A stretch of DNA of 64,000 nt from Anticarsia gemmatalis (GCF_050436995.1 NC_134754.1:7743001-7807000); one strand, 5' to 3'. Shown: positions 25,348-39,626, counted from the stretch's first letter. The notes: generated by a model not told the origin, from the sequence alone. Program-made: numbers and translations.

Positions 25348-28300
25348 ATGAATGAACCTCTTTGGGTCCTTCGCTATATTTTTTAAAAGCATAGCAGTCA
25401 AGTGAAGGCTTTGATACAGTTATAAATAAATCAATGCAGACAAAAAACATAAATAATAACAACTGGATTAAAAGTAGTTTAATTGCCTTCATGGAAATCT
25501 TTTGCCCGGAAGTGTTTATTACGATAATAACTAAGAATATGTCAGCTTTGAATGTCGACAGTGCGTGCATTACATTTTATGGTCTTTTTAGTGAATAACA
25601 AGACATATTAATATAAAGCTGACTATAATATTTATTTTATTATTTTAAACGTCTAAACATCACTCTTAGAAATTGAATAAGGTAGGCTTAAGGTAAAAGT
25701 TAGTTAGGAAATTGAAGTTAGGCAAATTATGAAAGTAATTTATGTGAGGTTGGATATTTCAAACTCCACATAAATTAATTTAAAGAAATAAATAACTAAT
25801 AAGTATACCTACATCTAAAAAACATTTTAAACTTAAACCACTGTGTATAACTGTACCGTTAACCATTTGAAGGATATGTCATATTAGGACATATCGTGCT
25901 ATTTATAAATAATAAAAAAAAAATGTTTGTATGTTATTGCAAATTAGCTAAAGCTCTGCAAATTCCGATCCCAACTGAATAATAAAACTAGTCATTAGTT
26001 AAAAACCAAACCAAGACTAACGACTACAATCGTATTTGAAAGTTCCTCTCCTATATCACAGGCAATTGGCACGTATTCTAATACTTACATCATGGCAGTT
26101 CGAACTATTGAATTGGGTCACCTATATAACGGTGACGCAATTCACAGTGTTTAGGTACATATATCTAGATAATGTATTTACAAAGTTAGGTTTGCTATAA
26201 GCCAAAGTTGAGACGTCAAAGTCAAAGCTATGACATTAATGAAAAGCGATTAGTTTAAGTTAGGATATTGAGATGTAGTTAAGTGCAACTATTGACCTTC
26301 TTGCAGGATATTAAATTAGTGTCTTTTATTTAATACTATAGGGGAATGATTGTCAATATGCATTTCATTTTGAACTGCTTGACCTTTCGGCGCAGGTTTC
26401 ACTTGTCGTCCTCCCAAGTGTCGCAAAAATTCATTTTATGAGAAATCTTTGCCTGCGCTTTGTTTTGTTTCTTATTGTTTCATAGACAATGTATAAAGAA
26501 TTAGTCGATACGATATAGTTTTTATTCAATTAAGTTTTCTTACAATTTTGTAATCGACCTTAACAAATATTTAGTTTGTTTGATAATCGTAAAATATTAT
26601 TCTAGACAAATAATAAATGAAAATCTTTTCCTTCATGCCAGTAGTCGGCTCCTCTGCTGTACCGATTATCACGAAAAATGGGCTATTTATTTAAAATTCA
26701 TCCGAATAAAGACTAAGTTTGTGTAAAAAAGTTTTGTATGCAGGCAGAGCCACATGGGTCACCTAGTAAATAATTGTAATGTTCAATTAGTGAATAAACA
26801 TTATCATTAGCGTTTGACGTACAACTACTTAACTATGTGGTGTGAATTGCACTTTTGGCAAGCGATAGCTTTTTTTGGTAGAATTTGTGCGTCAATTCAA
26901 ATGTTAGGTATTGTGTTGAACAAATAATGGCTTCGTGCATTTACAAACGAATGTCCGCAAGGATATTCCAAGGGGACACATTTCGTACAATCATTACGAG
27001 TATTAAGTATTTTGTCTGGTTCTAATAAAACCTGAATAATTATAATTATTGTTCGTAAATGTGTGTGACGGTTTCCCTTGATTTTTAAGATATATATTTT
27101 ATCAAGTTTAAGAATTCATTTTGCGATACGGACTATTACTGTTTTCGAAGCAATAGCAGCCGTTCCACGAAATTGACTCAATTACGTTATATTAATTTTT
27201 GTAATATAAACGAAGGGACCTGTTGTTTGAAGTACCAGGCGTATTTTTTTTCAACCTGATGCTAGTTAATACAAAAATAAAACCTCAATATTCGTATCAT
27301 ATATTTAAATAGAGCAGTAAATTCAATCGTGCAGAAAAAATAGAGTATACAATAGGTATCGGATTTGTAAATCAAATATTTACAACCCGAAGTCGAGCGT
27401 GGCGTATTTATAATAAATAAATAGCCTTCGCCCCAGTTATTCCCTAAAGGAAGTCCCAAACTTGTACGTAGGGTACTGGCACTCACATCCTTAATATTGA
27501 CGGTCGATTATAGATTTATAACTTATCGTAAGAGTAAATAATAGTTTACGTATTGATTTAATACGCTTAGGTCGTATTAATAGACTGATATTGGATGGAC
27601 GGTTTTAGGATCCTATCTTAGTTAGTACCTATGTCAAACGGATTTTTCTAATGCGCCGGATTGCTTAGGTATTTAGATGGACTTTAACAATTGCGTCTCA
27701 TATGTATGTGACGCAATCTTTAGGCTAAGCTAAAAGTTTTAGGACGTGTGTTCGTAAAGCGGTATTCTCTACTTGTGATCGCCAAAAAAGGTTGACAGTT
27801 CGTAAATGAATAACTGTCTCTATCAAAAATCTTCTTTTACTTTTAAATAATACTAATATTTATTAAGGAATAATATAGTTTGTGGAAATCAGAATAGAAA
27901 TAGGAGTAGGAGTGGAAAGACACTGTCACTAAATTAATGTGTGTAGCATCAAACTCCTGGTCAATCTCTATATAGTTCCAGGAATGCACTTGAATTCAAA
28001 TGCGGTCAGGTATCAAACAATGCATTATTAATGTGACACTTAAGCTGTACACACGATCGCTTCGCTAATAAGCTCTTTGACGTATAATTTGGTTTTGGAA
28101 ATATCGAGGTTGACTAAGCATAATAATATGAAGACAATGAATAGGAAAGATATAGGCTGCCTAACGAGGACAACTGTATTAACTCTATCCTTACTTCTAA
28201 TGTTGTAATTATGATACTCTAGCTACGTACTGTTTTCAAATTACATGTAATTTTTTGTATTTTCGGCTAGTGTGTTTGAAAAAAAAGTATCCCGAGACGC

Positions 28301-30926
28301 ATAATTGATTCGTATCCAATACATTTTACGTGCTACCAATTTATTATCATTTTCTTGAACCCGGGTATTATAGTCAATCCGTAACAACTCTTACAAAATC
28401 AAATTACTTATCCAACAAAACTTCTACTCCATCAAGTTTTAATAGTTTAAATTATTCATCAACATCACAAACAGCGGCGGTACATAAGTTGTGTAGGAGA
28501 TAGCCCTTGCAAATAGGTCACGTAATTAGACTGCACAACTAAGCTAGAACTTCCACGAATCTCGGTTACATAGGATCATTATTAATTAATTCAATCAACC
28601 AGACGTTTCAACAGATATACGACAAACGTTCTTTCCATGTATTGGCCTTTTAATTATTCAGAATTTGTGGACGTTCTTGCTGGCCGCTTTGTGGTGTTTG
28701 AACTGTGTTCAGCAAGTATGTGAAAAGTCTGTCTCGGTGTTTTCTAAGTATCACTTAACAAGTTACTTCCAAGTAGATAATTAAACAAAATAAATATGTT
28801 ATTATGTGACGTGAAAAAGATATTCCAAATATCATGAATTTCTAAGTAATCTGGTGAAACAGAATAAAAATCTTTATATGCTTCAGTCACAGATCAAACT
28901 TGTTACTTATGTCATCGCTTGCCTAAAAATTAACAGTTTTATAATGGGTATAATGCAAGTCACTCTTGGACATCATTTTACTTTTAACCGCAGTATCGCA
29001 GCCCTCAAAACGCCACATCCACGAGTTCTGGAAAATGGAGATCAACAAAAGCTTTTAGCACAAAAATCCAGTGAACACTGAATCAAAATGATTGTCTCAC
29101 AATTGTAGCTTTATAATAAAACAATTGCACTTTAGTAGAAAACAATAAACGTAGAGAACACATTGTTTAAACTTAAATCTGGGAGCCATTGCTATAACAG
29201 TTTGTTTTTAACGTAAATCTTCAGAACAATGGCTGTTTATTTCCACTCGCGAATTCTGAGAGTCTTACTTAAATTGTAGCTGCATTCTTAAACTATGCAT
29301 CGGTGTAAGCATGCCTCATTCAAGTGTTGTACGAGTAAAGTAGAGGCTATTACCAACTTTATTTTGTTAGAGAATGATGTTTGAAATTGTAGCATTCCTG
29401 ATTCTAAAATGCACCTAGTTAGTCTGTAAAGGATGAAAAACTAGAATTTCAAGTACCCTTGTGGGTAGTACAAGACAAGTAATCTTTTTCATATAAAGGT
29501 GCTCAATATATTTGGAAGTTAATAGCAAATTCGAATGATGGAGAACGAAAGCTAATAACGTAAATTCGTTAGTCTCACGTCTCTTCATTCAATTTCAGTT
29601 TAAGCTGACATCATCCGACAAATTAACAGAAAAGAAGGAATCACGAACAAATACTCGAAGGCGCCAAGAATAAAAAGTGCTACCTAGAATTAATTCACTT
29701 CCACCTTTCACGGTGAAAACTTTGTGCAATTTAATGATTTTTAATGGTTGCTTTTCTTTCCGTTTAAAAGAAACGGTCGAAAGAGGACACCTTTGAATTT
29801 GTGAAAATTGGGAAAAAAATGTCATATAAAACCGGCTATTCATTAGCAATGTAGACTCGTTCGGGTCCGTACATAATCGAAATTCAATTTTGATCTCCTT
29901 TGGAGTGTATTCAGCACCTTCCAACGATGAGAAAATATAGAAATGATAAAATATATTTTGGTGTAAAATTAAAATAAAAGATTTGTGTCGTTGCATTTCA
30001 CATCATACAAAGCTTTTATAGCTCAATGTTTAATGATGAAAAATCGTATTTATTATAGAGATGGACTCTTAAATCTCAATAGCTAGGGATTAAATTAATC
30101 AATTTAGAATAACCACGGTCTACGTCTTCAAATTACGATTTGTAAAACTTACACCTGTTGAAGTAAAACTATAAACAAACCAGTTTTGAGGTCAATGATC
30201 CCGTGACTTTAGAAATAGGTATAAATAAATAATGTGACATTTAATTACATGTATAAATGTTAATAATATTACAACAGATGTTTGAAAACTGCTTCGGTAT
30301 CAAGTCTTTAGGCCAAAACGTGACGCTATTCTTATTTGGCTTAAATAGTAATTATGCTATTCGAAATTGAGATTTTATTATAGATGTAGATTTTAAAGTT
30401 AATAATATTCAAGTTTGTGAAATAAACGTGACTAATTTACACATTATTGTGATTTTTTTGGATAAAGCATTGTTGAAAATGTGTTATTAATCTCCTGTAG
30501 AGCCGATTAAAACTAATTACAGTAACATACGCTGTAATTATGTAATAATTGTCGAATTTTGAACTTGTTAACCCTTCATAAACACTGATAACAGGTTTTG
30601 CATTATCGCAATTTAATTGGTTATAATATTTTATGTAAAGCAGTTAAAAATATCACACCTGTTGTATTCGAACAAGAGCGACATGTACAGAGGTGTATCT
30701 CTGTACCTTTTATATTTTAAAATGCTTTACTCTAGGAGTGTAAAGTAATAAGCCGCATACAATATTTTTCGAAAAAAATACTTTTTTTATTAAAGCAAAT
30801 TTTACGTCAAGAAACCGTATTGATGTCTAATCCAACATAATTGTTATTACGAAGCCAGCAACTCAAGCATACTCCATTAAAATAATGCATAATAATAATC
30901 TATCAACAACTCAAAATTCACTTTAA
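25348..30926. other. Non-coding stretch, no recognisable gene
   Basis: About 5.6 kb of A+T-rich DNA. The longest frame is 133 codons at 29595-29996 on the minus strand. It has no signal peptide, domain or repeat motif that I recognise and is within chance length for 64 kb searched in six frames, so it is not called. A small 8-bp stem (GATATGTC/GACATATC) lies near 25873. Confidence 0.55.
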
Positions 30927-30950
30927 TATAAAAAGCATTCTAGCTTCAGT
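30927..30950 (+). promoter_or_regulatory. Candidate core promoter (TATA-like box and initiator)
   Basis: A TATAAAAA string at 30927 is followed by TCAGTT at 30946-30951, an exact match to the arthropod initiator consensus TCAKTY with its A at 30948. The spacing of about 21 bases is shorter than the usual 30, which weakens the call. A TCAGC at 30959-30963 would give better spacing but a poorer initiator. It is proposed only because a strong splice donor follows at 31141. Confidence 0.25.
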
Positions 30951-31140
30951 TCCTCGACTCAGCGCTTTAAAAACAGCAAACAATCTCATTAGTTGAGCGA
31001 GAATAGCTGCCGATAGTAATCTGTGGAACTAGTTGGTGCATTCCCGTCGAGTAGCGACCGTGGCTGAATGCAGTTTTCTCTTGCTTTGATTACGTCGTAA
31101 ACTGCTCACGTTAAAACTTAAGTGGTATGATTTCCTGCAG
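30948..31140 (+). other. Candidate 5' untranslated exon ending in a strong donor
   Basis: This stretch is richer in G+C than its surroundings (for example GAGTAGCGACCGTGGCTGAA) and ends in CCTGCAG followed by GTAAGTTTG, a near-ideal splice donor at 31141. It has no long open frame, as expected for leader sequence. If real, it could splice to the signal-peptide exon at 50274 across about 19 kb. The start is uncertain and rests on the initiator match. What else it could be: a chance donor in a G+C-rich patch. Confidence 0.3.
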
Positions 31141-34100
31141 GTAAGTTTGTTGGTGCCGATTGTTTTGTAAGACTACGATTCTAAAGTTAATGTTAGTAGT
31201 GATTACAGCTGCTAAACGATAGCGGTTGATATGAGTTAAATTGGGAAAAAGGTAGATTACGAAACTACTCAATACTCTAAATATGATTGTAATTTGTAAG
31301 AGCTAATTCGGTTAAAAAAGTGTAGTGAGTGAGTGATATATTATGTGCATACTTGTTACTTTTTTAAGCAGTCTTTGGAAAAGCAGGAGTTTCTTAATTC
31401 ATTTGTGTTCTTTTTGTTTGCTATTTCATGATGCACTACCCGGTATATTTCGACCAGTATTAATTATCGAACGGATGTGGTACATACCCACACATTTTTT
31501 ATTTTTCCAGAATTTTCCGAGAAAAATACAAGTTATATGAGAAAATAAAACGTTTGACCTTTGATCGCACTTCTGTATATTGTCGAAACTTAACAACTCT
31601 CCGAGTTTTTTGACCGAATGTGGAGGGAAGGACGAGTGCCTCTTGAGTGACCATTCGTTATTTCTTCTCATCATTACGGACACGTTTTTTGCTGATAATA
31701 TAATTATAGCATATATTTAGGCACTCTGAACGGTTACTGGGATATTCCTAATTATGATTTATTTTAAGATGCAGTCAGGTAGTATATTTATATGGAAAAA
31801 ACCGAGAGTTTGATTCATTTATACGCTAAATAACGTCACAGTAGCACGCAAATACATTCCGATCAGATAATGAAATAATACAAACCTATTTCTATTATTT
31901 TCATATTTTGTTATTATACAATAATTGGTTTTGGAAATTATTTGGATCATATTTGTACATCTTGTTTGTTTACTGATGTGGAACGTCAAAACACATTCCT
32001 AACTACAATTTAGTTAATCGTTTAAAATAAATGATTACTAGTGAATTTACCTAATAGTTTGTTACCAAACTACATATGGTATTAATGAGAAACATAGTAT
32101 TAGTTTGATTTTTAGTCACAAAATATTTGTCACATATATCTGACAAACAGACCCAAAACAGCTATTTACGGCTCATACAGATGTTTGTACTATCTGGGAA
32201 TGAAACTCCCGGAGGTACTGGTAACGGCGTGATCTTTTATTTTTGATTAACTTCTCTACTTTCCTACAAAATGTTGCATATAGTTTCAACTAGCGAACCC
32301 CATAAAGCTAAGGTTTAAAGACCCGAAGTCTCTAGACAGCAGTGAACCTTGGACCGTAATACATAACGTTTACCTTTAAGGTGCAAGGATCTATTTGTCT
32401 ATTAAATCACTAAGCGTTTAGTTATTGTTTATATATTATGGCATGATTCACGCGTTTTGAAATGTTTCTCCCTATTTCTTACGCTCAAAATAGATAGGAA
32501 AAAATAATCTATCTTGTCAAGTTCATGCACATAATCCTATCTCTATTCATAGCTTAAAAAAGAAAGAGTCAAAATACATACATGACATTGTGACATATGT
32601 CTTAAATGGCTATTAGCGCCTGCCGTTTTAACTTTAAAAACAGAGTATTTTTTACGATAGGGTTATTAGTGTGAACGTTAGAACTATCACATTCACGACC
32701 ACGCATCACCGTGTAATGCCAAAGAGACGTGTTTCACACAATATTTGACAGTTATTTTTATGTGAATTGCACTAGGGACCATTAGTTCTATAATTTAACA
32801 TTTAATCGCTCGTAATCTTGCAAAGAAATTAATTTCCTAAATCTTTAAAATTCTATGAAAATAAATTAACTCTATAATCCTGCATTGTTTACTTGTAGTA
32901 GATTAAGTTCAGAAAAAGGATGTAGACATCGATCGTGTATAAGAATAAACGGAAACGTGATAGTATCTTCTTGTAGTCTTAACTTTACGAGTTTGAACGC
33001 AGCAAGCACGCATTTTATTGGAAAATACTTTAAGTTCTTGGGCTAAACATTGTTATAATCCTAGAGGCAAAGTCATGGTAATGTTATTAAATACTAAAAG
33101 CTAAAGTAGCTCCCAAGTTATTTCGCTTTTAAACGATTTCTTTATAGATAGAATAATTTTATGTACACATTCACTCTTTATATTCTACAACTGACGTCAA
33201 TGCCCTAACTGGTCCTGCGTTAAAAATAGAACGGCTTATTACCTTGATGAGGTTTGCGAGCCAGAAAGAGTATTTTATGAAATAAAATTGCGACTAAGAG
33301 CTTGCACACATTACAGAGCTTTGAAGCGCGCTTTGTCAACATTCATTTTAAAAGGTGAACTCTGCACATAATTTGCACGATGAAACCTACTGCCTATAAA
33401 AGCGTGTACGAAAAGCTAAATTTTGTATTATAAGGCTTATTTTTTTCTTACCCTGACGTCAATCGCAAAACGTCTAGCGCATATTCGTTGCGTCGCTGTG
33501 CAGTGTTGTACAGAAAATTGTAAATTCGTGTACTCGATCGATGTATGCTATACCGGATCAGCTTAGGAAGAAATAAAACCTTATTAATGCGTTGTTTATA
33601 AATTACCAACGTGTGGTAAACGTCAAATGCGTACGCACTCTCAAATAACAGCGGCCAGTGACTAATTTATACCATAATGTACAGCTAAAGTAGATTGTGT
33701 TAATCCTTTGGATGAAATGTGTGAGCTCCGGTTTTGAGTCGGCTTCCGCAGAATGATTGTATTTTTAGAGCTTGGCCTTAATCGGAGATCCTTTATGCGT
33801 TAATATGACGGACTTGTATTTTACTTTTGATCGTAAACAGATTATTTAAGGATTATTTGAGGTTACCTTCAATTGACATTAACGAAGTTGATGTTATATA
33901 ACTTTATTCCATGAAATTTTACACAATTAACTTTTTTGTAGAGTTTTCATTGATCACTTATCGAATTATTGTAAGTGCAAAATTAGCTCCCATTGTTGAA
34001 TTAGAAAAGCTTTACACAAAGACTTAATATACAGTACAAAAATATCCTATAAAAACATTCTAAATAAGCTTAATTTACTTACGAAATTACCGACTTCTCA

Positions 34101-35697
34101 GAAATAGTCCTGCCATAAAAAGCTCATCTCATTTAATAGAAGATCAACAAACTTTATACTGTAAGATGATGCGTGCAAATGGCTAATAATTTTCGCCGTT
34201 TTTTATGACTACGGATTAATGATGGAACATTTTCTCATTGTATTACGTTTCTTTAAGGTTTTTTGTTACGATACTTCCATAATGCTTAATGGGTCATATC
34301 AAAAGTGTTTTGTTCTGTTGTTCGTTTCAACATTAAGGGCTATAAACCCTTGTAAATAGCTATTAGCAGCGACTGAACAAAGATTTTTATTCAATTAATG
34401 TATTTAGACTCTTATTGTAGTTCTAAGAATAGCTTTCTCTGTTTAATCTGAAGGTAATTTTGAATTTTCGGAATCGTTATGAAACCGATTTGCAGAATTT
34501 TAATGTATTTTTTTTATGGCCATTACTTTAATACTCTCAAACGTCCGTTTTTAAATATTAAAGTATCAAAGCATAGGCATTGTATACGTAAAATCCTAAT
34601 GTATTTTAAGTAGGCATGGATAGAAGTAGGTGCATATTTTTTTTATTAAAAAATTTAGTTGCTGTTTAAGAACAAAAGCCTTAAGCATTTTTTTTGCGTA
34701 AATTGAATGCGCCTAGTCAAAAAATAAAATACAATTCCCTGATGCCCATTCCTATTCTTGCTGCAGTTAAAAAATACAAATTCGCTAGCCAATTGCACTG
34801 ATGCCGTTCAAATTCCGCTTTGCTTTTACAGAATATCGCCGAGAGCTAAATTAGCTTTATTTTAGATCTATCTGCTAATTTGAATCCTATTGAACCGTTC
34901 TAAAATACGCTTGAATTATCAGGCCATCATTTCGGCATATAAATTTGACTGGAGGGTTTGGCAATATTCAACGATCTGTAGTTTATGTTATAACGTGGGA
35001 AATTAGTTCTAAATCAATTTTGTAATATCAGACATGATTGTCAATTATATTAATTGATGCAGTAAATTAGAAATAAGGTAAATAGATGCATATATTTGAA
35101 TTGAATTGGTCTCAAATGAATTATTCAGAGATATGAAACTGATTATTACTTAATTTTAATAATACATAATAATATTATTATTTGATGCTGTTTGTTTTAT
35201 GATAAGTTAATTTGTTAGTCCGTCTTCCGAAAAATTTGATAGAGAAAAATTGCAAATTCTTAACTGAAGTCCAATTACTAGTAGTTGTCCGTAAATTAAT
35301 ATTTTGTAACCGTCTACGAAGGATAAGGCTGGACTGCTTTCAAAATTGGGCAGTATTATGAATCTTGGTGTACAAATTGTGGTTCAAGATGCCTCTAAAC
35401 AAAGAAAAGAGAAAATACAATCAGAAAATGTTACCAGAATATGATCTGAAAATGAAGCCTACACACGACCTACTTTCTTGTTTGTATTTGTATCGTTTTG
35501 TTTCGAGTTTGTCCCCGGAAGTCGTAAACTGTGGTGAAATATAAACGAGTAAATTTTCAATATGGCGCCTGCGTGGTTGTTGGAGGAAATGAGTGTGATT
35601 CTGTGTATGAGAGTGTTTTGGTTATGAGTTAAATATTATATAGGTATGGTAATCGTTTAAAGTATTTTTTTTTAACACTACGATAAAATGGTTCTAT
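31141..35697. other. Non-coding stretch, no recognisable gene
   Basis: Probably intron if the exon model for the + strand gene is right. A modest CpG-containing patch lies near 33470-33540 (CGTCTAGCGCATATTCGTTG). No coding exon or repeat is recognised. Confidence 0.55.
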
Positions 35698-35700
35698 CAG

Positions 35701-35882
35701 TACCTCAATTCTTTACTTCTATCGACTACCGGCAACCGGCTAGCTATCGAAATTTTGACATTTAGCATGTACTGCCAAATGTTTCCTACGACACCCGTCA
35801 GAGGCGCTGATCAGATTTTCATACAAAATTTCTCGATGACAGTTCGGTTGTCGGTAGTCGATAGTAGTAAAGAATCGAGCTA
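35701..35882 (-). mobile_element. MITE A copy 2 (best-preserved inverted repeats)
   Basis: This 182-bp element starts TACCTCAATTCTTTACTTCT and ends AGTAGTAAAGAATCGAGCTA. Its outer 30 bases or so are inverted copies of each other with few mismatches (CTATCGACTACCGG against GGTAGTCGATAG). CAG flanks it at 35698-35700 and 35883-35885, the same 3-bp duplication as copy 1. The orientation is opposite to copies 1 and 3, judged from the asymmetric core. It encodes nothing, so any movement would depend on a transposase supplied elsewhere. Confidence 0.8.
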
Positions 35883-35888
35883 CAGTAG

Positions 35889-36006
35889 TACGGTTTTTTA
35901 CAGACAATACAATTGACTATACCGAGATTGACATTTAAAATATACTGCAAATAGTTCCTATGGCGCCCGCTAGAGGTGCTTTAGATAGTGGTAGAAAATC
36001 GCGCTC
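35889..36006 (-). mobile_element. MITE A copy 4, internally deleted
   Basis: It begins 6 bases after copy 2 and in the same orientation. The shared core is present (GATTGACATTTAAAATATAC, then CTATGGCGCCCGCTAGAGG), and the right end AGAAAATCGCG is recognisable. The segment between core and right end found in copy 2 (about 60 bp) is missing. No 3-bp duplication is visible. Because the two neighbours differ in sequence throughout, they look like separate insertions and not a recent tandem duplication. Confidence 0.6.
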
Positions 36007-36772
36007 GTCAATCCATTTAAAATATGTAGGTACAACCTGCACGCAGTCTGGAATTATTGGTTAAGAATCTCAGCAAATGGGATATATAGGCTAATAATAT
36101 AATTAATATTTAATAATATAATTTTTTTGACAGTTAGTGCAATGAAGTTGCAACGTGAAGCAAACCAAGGAATTATTTACATTTAACACCTGCCGCAGCC
36201 TTTCACTTCAAAGTCCAAGTATTTTACCAATATCAAGTCTGAAGTCCAAACTTTGGGGTCAATGTATTATAAAATACCTATTGGACTTTGGCATATTGGT
36301 AAAACCTCAAAAGTGAGTTTGAGCTAAATACGCTTGGAACCTGTTTTTTTAACACCTTTCTCCTAACTTATGGTCACAAAATATATAATACACCATAACT
36401 GAAATCGTACCGGTTCATTTAGATTAATGTTCGTTCTTACTAACATAAAACCTTCAAAACCAACCCTTAACTAATAGTCGAAGGTTCATAAACTGTTTAT
36501 AGTATGTAAATTACAATAGAAATAAGGATCTACCCTCTAAAACTATAATTGATAATATATGATGTATGGCGATAGAGATTTCCGATTACAGCGCCAACGT
36601 AACCGATAGTGTGATTCTATTTGCAGTAGAATTTATGTTTATAGGGCACGCGCTTAAATGTTGCATGTATGTAGTATATGTGTATGTGTGGGACATACTC
36701 ATAATGTTTATGTTGATATAATCAATAGCTTTACTAGGCAGAGGATGCCGGTATGTATGTATTGGATGGGAA
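36007..36772. other. Non-coding stretch, no recognisable gene
   Basis: A+T-rich spacer between repeats. It includes a partly alternating tract near 36660-36720 (GTATATGTGTATGTGTGG). No coding potential is seen. Confidence 0.6.
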
Positions 36773-37006
36773 AAATATTATGGGGCAAAGGCGTGACATG
36801 TACATAATATTAAGCCTTTTTCCCATAGGGGTAGGCAGAGACCAAAGAACGTCATTTGCAACGAACCTCACAAACTTCCCTTGTTTCATTCGCATCCATA
36901 CATCTTGTTATAACATGACCGCCGGTCACGAGTACGGCGCACTTAAACTTTTTGCAAGACACCACCGATATGATCTGTGTATGATTTGCTAGGGCGTCCC
37001 CCAGAA
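36773..37006 (+). repeat. Lepidopteran interspersed repeat D
   Basis: A relatively G+C-rich island includes TTTTTCCCATAGGGGTAGGC, AGAGACCAAAGAACGTCA, GACCGCCGGTCACGAGTACG and TGCTAGGGCGTCCCCCAG. I recognise the CCCATAGGGGTAGGCAGAGA core as a dispersed repeat seen in many moth genomes. Only one copy lies in this window, so the class rests on recall. The open frames over it on both strands (36753-36992 and 36852-37055) are not considered genes. Confidence 0.6.
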
Positions 37007-39496
37007 AAAAGTACCTACTTCTGAGATTGTTTGTCTTACTCGATATCCAGATCATGCCTCTTTTTTTTTGTTTTGACTATGGAACTCTATGTTAATCCAA
37101 ATAGGTATAATTAAATGGTTCAGTTGTTAGTTCATAGATAAGACAAAGTTATTGGGCAAAACCCGGTAAATAAAAAAACAAAATTGACCTCTTTATCTCT
37201 TTCTTTGCACTTAATCACAGGTTGACGAGTTGTCGTCTCGCTTAAGATTAAATTTGTAAAAGATTATAAATATTGTGTAGGTAAATTCTCTTTTTGATTA
37301 AAAAATTAGCACAGTTCAAAGGTTTAACGATAAGGGAACAAATTAGGTATAATTCTGATTAATCCTATTCTTTATTTTTGTGACTCATAAAGAGAATTTT
37401 AACTTGTGGTATTGGGGGAAGATCTCCTACCACAATACCTACTACTGCCATCGATCCATCAAAATGTTGTATGAAAGTTTGATCTGCACTTTTAAAGCAT
37501 TTCACTTTAAAACTTTTTTCTTCGAACTATGGATGTTTCTATACGAAGTTTTAACAATGGCGTGATGACTTGGTCACCTATTTGGATAGTTTATAAGAAA
37601 TGGCCGAGGATCACGATTGTTGGAGGAGTTTATCGAAGCTCTGTGCAAAACAATGTTATAGTACCTATGTATACGGTAGGAAACAATAATATGTCCAGTG
37701 GAATGTTTTACAACAGAATAAAATTGTTTCTTAAGTATATTGCTAATGATATATTAATAAGGATATTAGATACACTGGTTTGAATTTTCCGTCTCAACTT
37801 TATAAACTTAAACCATTTGCAATGCTCTGAAATATTAATAAGAAGAAACGCGTAGACAAATGCGAGGTTTTATTATATTACACTTGTCATAAACATGCGA
37901 TGCGAGTCAGGTATTTAATATACATACCTTTCATATTCGAATGTAACCCAAAGACCCCAATAATGATTCAACATAGCTTAATAATTGTCTCTTAATGTTT
38001 ATCACCCATAATAACTATATTATAAACTAATAAAACTGAGCTTGGACGAACAAAACAGTAATTATTCGACTAATAACTGCAGAATAATGCTTTTATAATT
38101 GTACCAAACCAAAACATGTGTCATGATACTTTATATTGTAGAGTCAAAGCAAATATACTAATATATTTCAACAGTATTAAGTGAAAATAGTAAAATAACT
38201 GGACTTCATTGACTTCTAAGTAATTTTAAAATATTTGTGTAATTATGATGGCTAACTTCATATAAAAATTACGATTGACAATGTCATAGTGTATTCATTG
38301 TTTTGCTCATGGATGTACTTTGTTCACTTATAATATTATAATGTAACACATAAACAAGGAAATCCCAATAAGATTTCTTTTAAATTCATTTACGCAAATC
38401 AATTACAAAATATTCCGCTGGCACCATTTACACCGAAGCGTAACAAAACTTTACGAAACAATGAGGAACTTGTTGCCTTTACATTTTCTAATGAACGTGT
38501 TCTAGATATTTTTCCATTATTTTTGTTAAGGTTATAAAACTAAGCTATAATATAATTATAGATAAATAAACAACCCATTTATTACTCTGAATATCGACTC
38601 TAGGAATAACATTTTATATTTCAATTCGTGATTAGAATTATACAATAATGCTTAATCTAATAAAACCTTCCATTTCCCAGAAGTTTAACGAATCCTTAAA
38701 CTGGGTTCTAGAATTTGCGATTGATTTATAAATGTTGTTTACAGTTTTAAAGGTGCGATTTATTTTATGTATGACATTTTATTAAAGTCAAAGTTTATAT
38801 TGTCGCTTCGTAAAAATATTTGAAGAAGAATTTCCAGGAATCACTAAAATGTGGAAAAAAGCCACGGTATAATGAAAATGTATTCCAGGAATTTACATAT
38901 TTTATTCAGGATGCGCCGGTATCAGCATAGTTGAGAATAAAGGAAGCTCGAAATTTAGGTTCATATTTATTACGTGTCACAAAATACAGTGTAACAGAAT
39001 TGTTTCGATAAAAATATATTATATAATAGGTGTACTTATTTAAAAAAAATATATAACTTCATTTTATTCCTCTGAATAGTTACATTTATTGCTTTAGTTA
39101 TGAAACATTAAATATTTCTGCTTAACATTTTTACACTCGTAAAGCCTTCAATTAATTTCTAAATTAATAGAATTGAAAAGAAAAGAAACTGACGGCAAAT
39201 GTTTCGTATTTTTATTCAATTAAGTTGCTTTTTATAGAGCACTTTATTGCATGGGTAACTAATTGGATTTTAATATTTAATTTAAAAAAGCTTCACTCAC
39301 ACTCAATTCAAATTACATTTGCACTTAACTCTAAATTAGTTTCCATTAAGTCTGAACGAACAATAAAAAAACTGGATTAATATAAAATTCGGTGTAAATG
39401 TAGTCTAAGATACCGGTTATCTGCTGGAGTATAGAACGGTGACCAGGAGAATGGCAAGGCCTATATTGAAGAAGTAGATAGTTTGTTTAGCAAAGC
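37007..39496. other. Non-coding stretch, no recognisable gene
   Basis: A+T-rich DNA. Short open frames at 37380-37783 have no domain. An imperfect A+T palindrome lies near 39147-39177 (CAATTAATTTCTAAATTAAT). Nothing else stands out. Confidence 0.6.
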
Positions 39497-39626
39497 CTTC
39501 AACGGCGCACGCGACGCACGGTTCAAACGATCATACCCGCTACAAGCGTTCGAATTTCGACGTTTCGAAATTTTTACACTTCAAATTGGACTTGTGTTTT
39601 TTGTGGAGTGTCCTTTATTAAAAAAA
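39497..39626 (+). other. Candidate alternative 5' exon or promoter patch
   Basis: A CpG-rich run (CAACGGCGCACGCGACGCAC, then TACAAGCGTTCGAATTTCGA) sits in A+T-rich DNA and is followed by AAAAAA and a GTAAGT donor at 39627-39632. This is the pattern expected of a promoter-proximal leader exon. It could serve as an alternative first exon for the signal-peptide exon 10.6 kb downstream. There is no clear TATA box or initiator, and the left limit is arbitrary. Confidence 0.22.

Noticed and set aside
29595..29996. 133-codon open frame on the minus strand, one of the longest in the window
   Set aside because: No domain, signal peptide, conserved motif or splice context. Its length is plausible by chance over 64 kb in six frames.
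35565..35631. ATGGCGCCTGCG start with a short frame
   Set aside because: Only about 21 codons, no signal peptide and no splice donor in register.
36753..37055. Open frames on both strands over repeat D
   Set aside because: They are explained by the G+C-rich dispersed repeat and have no independent coding evidence.
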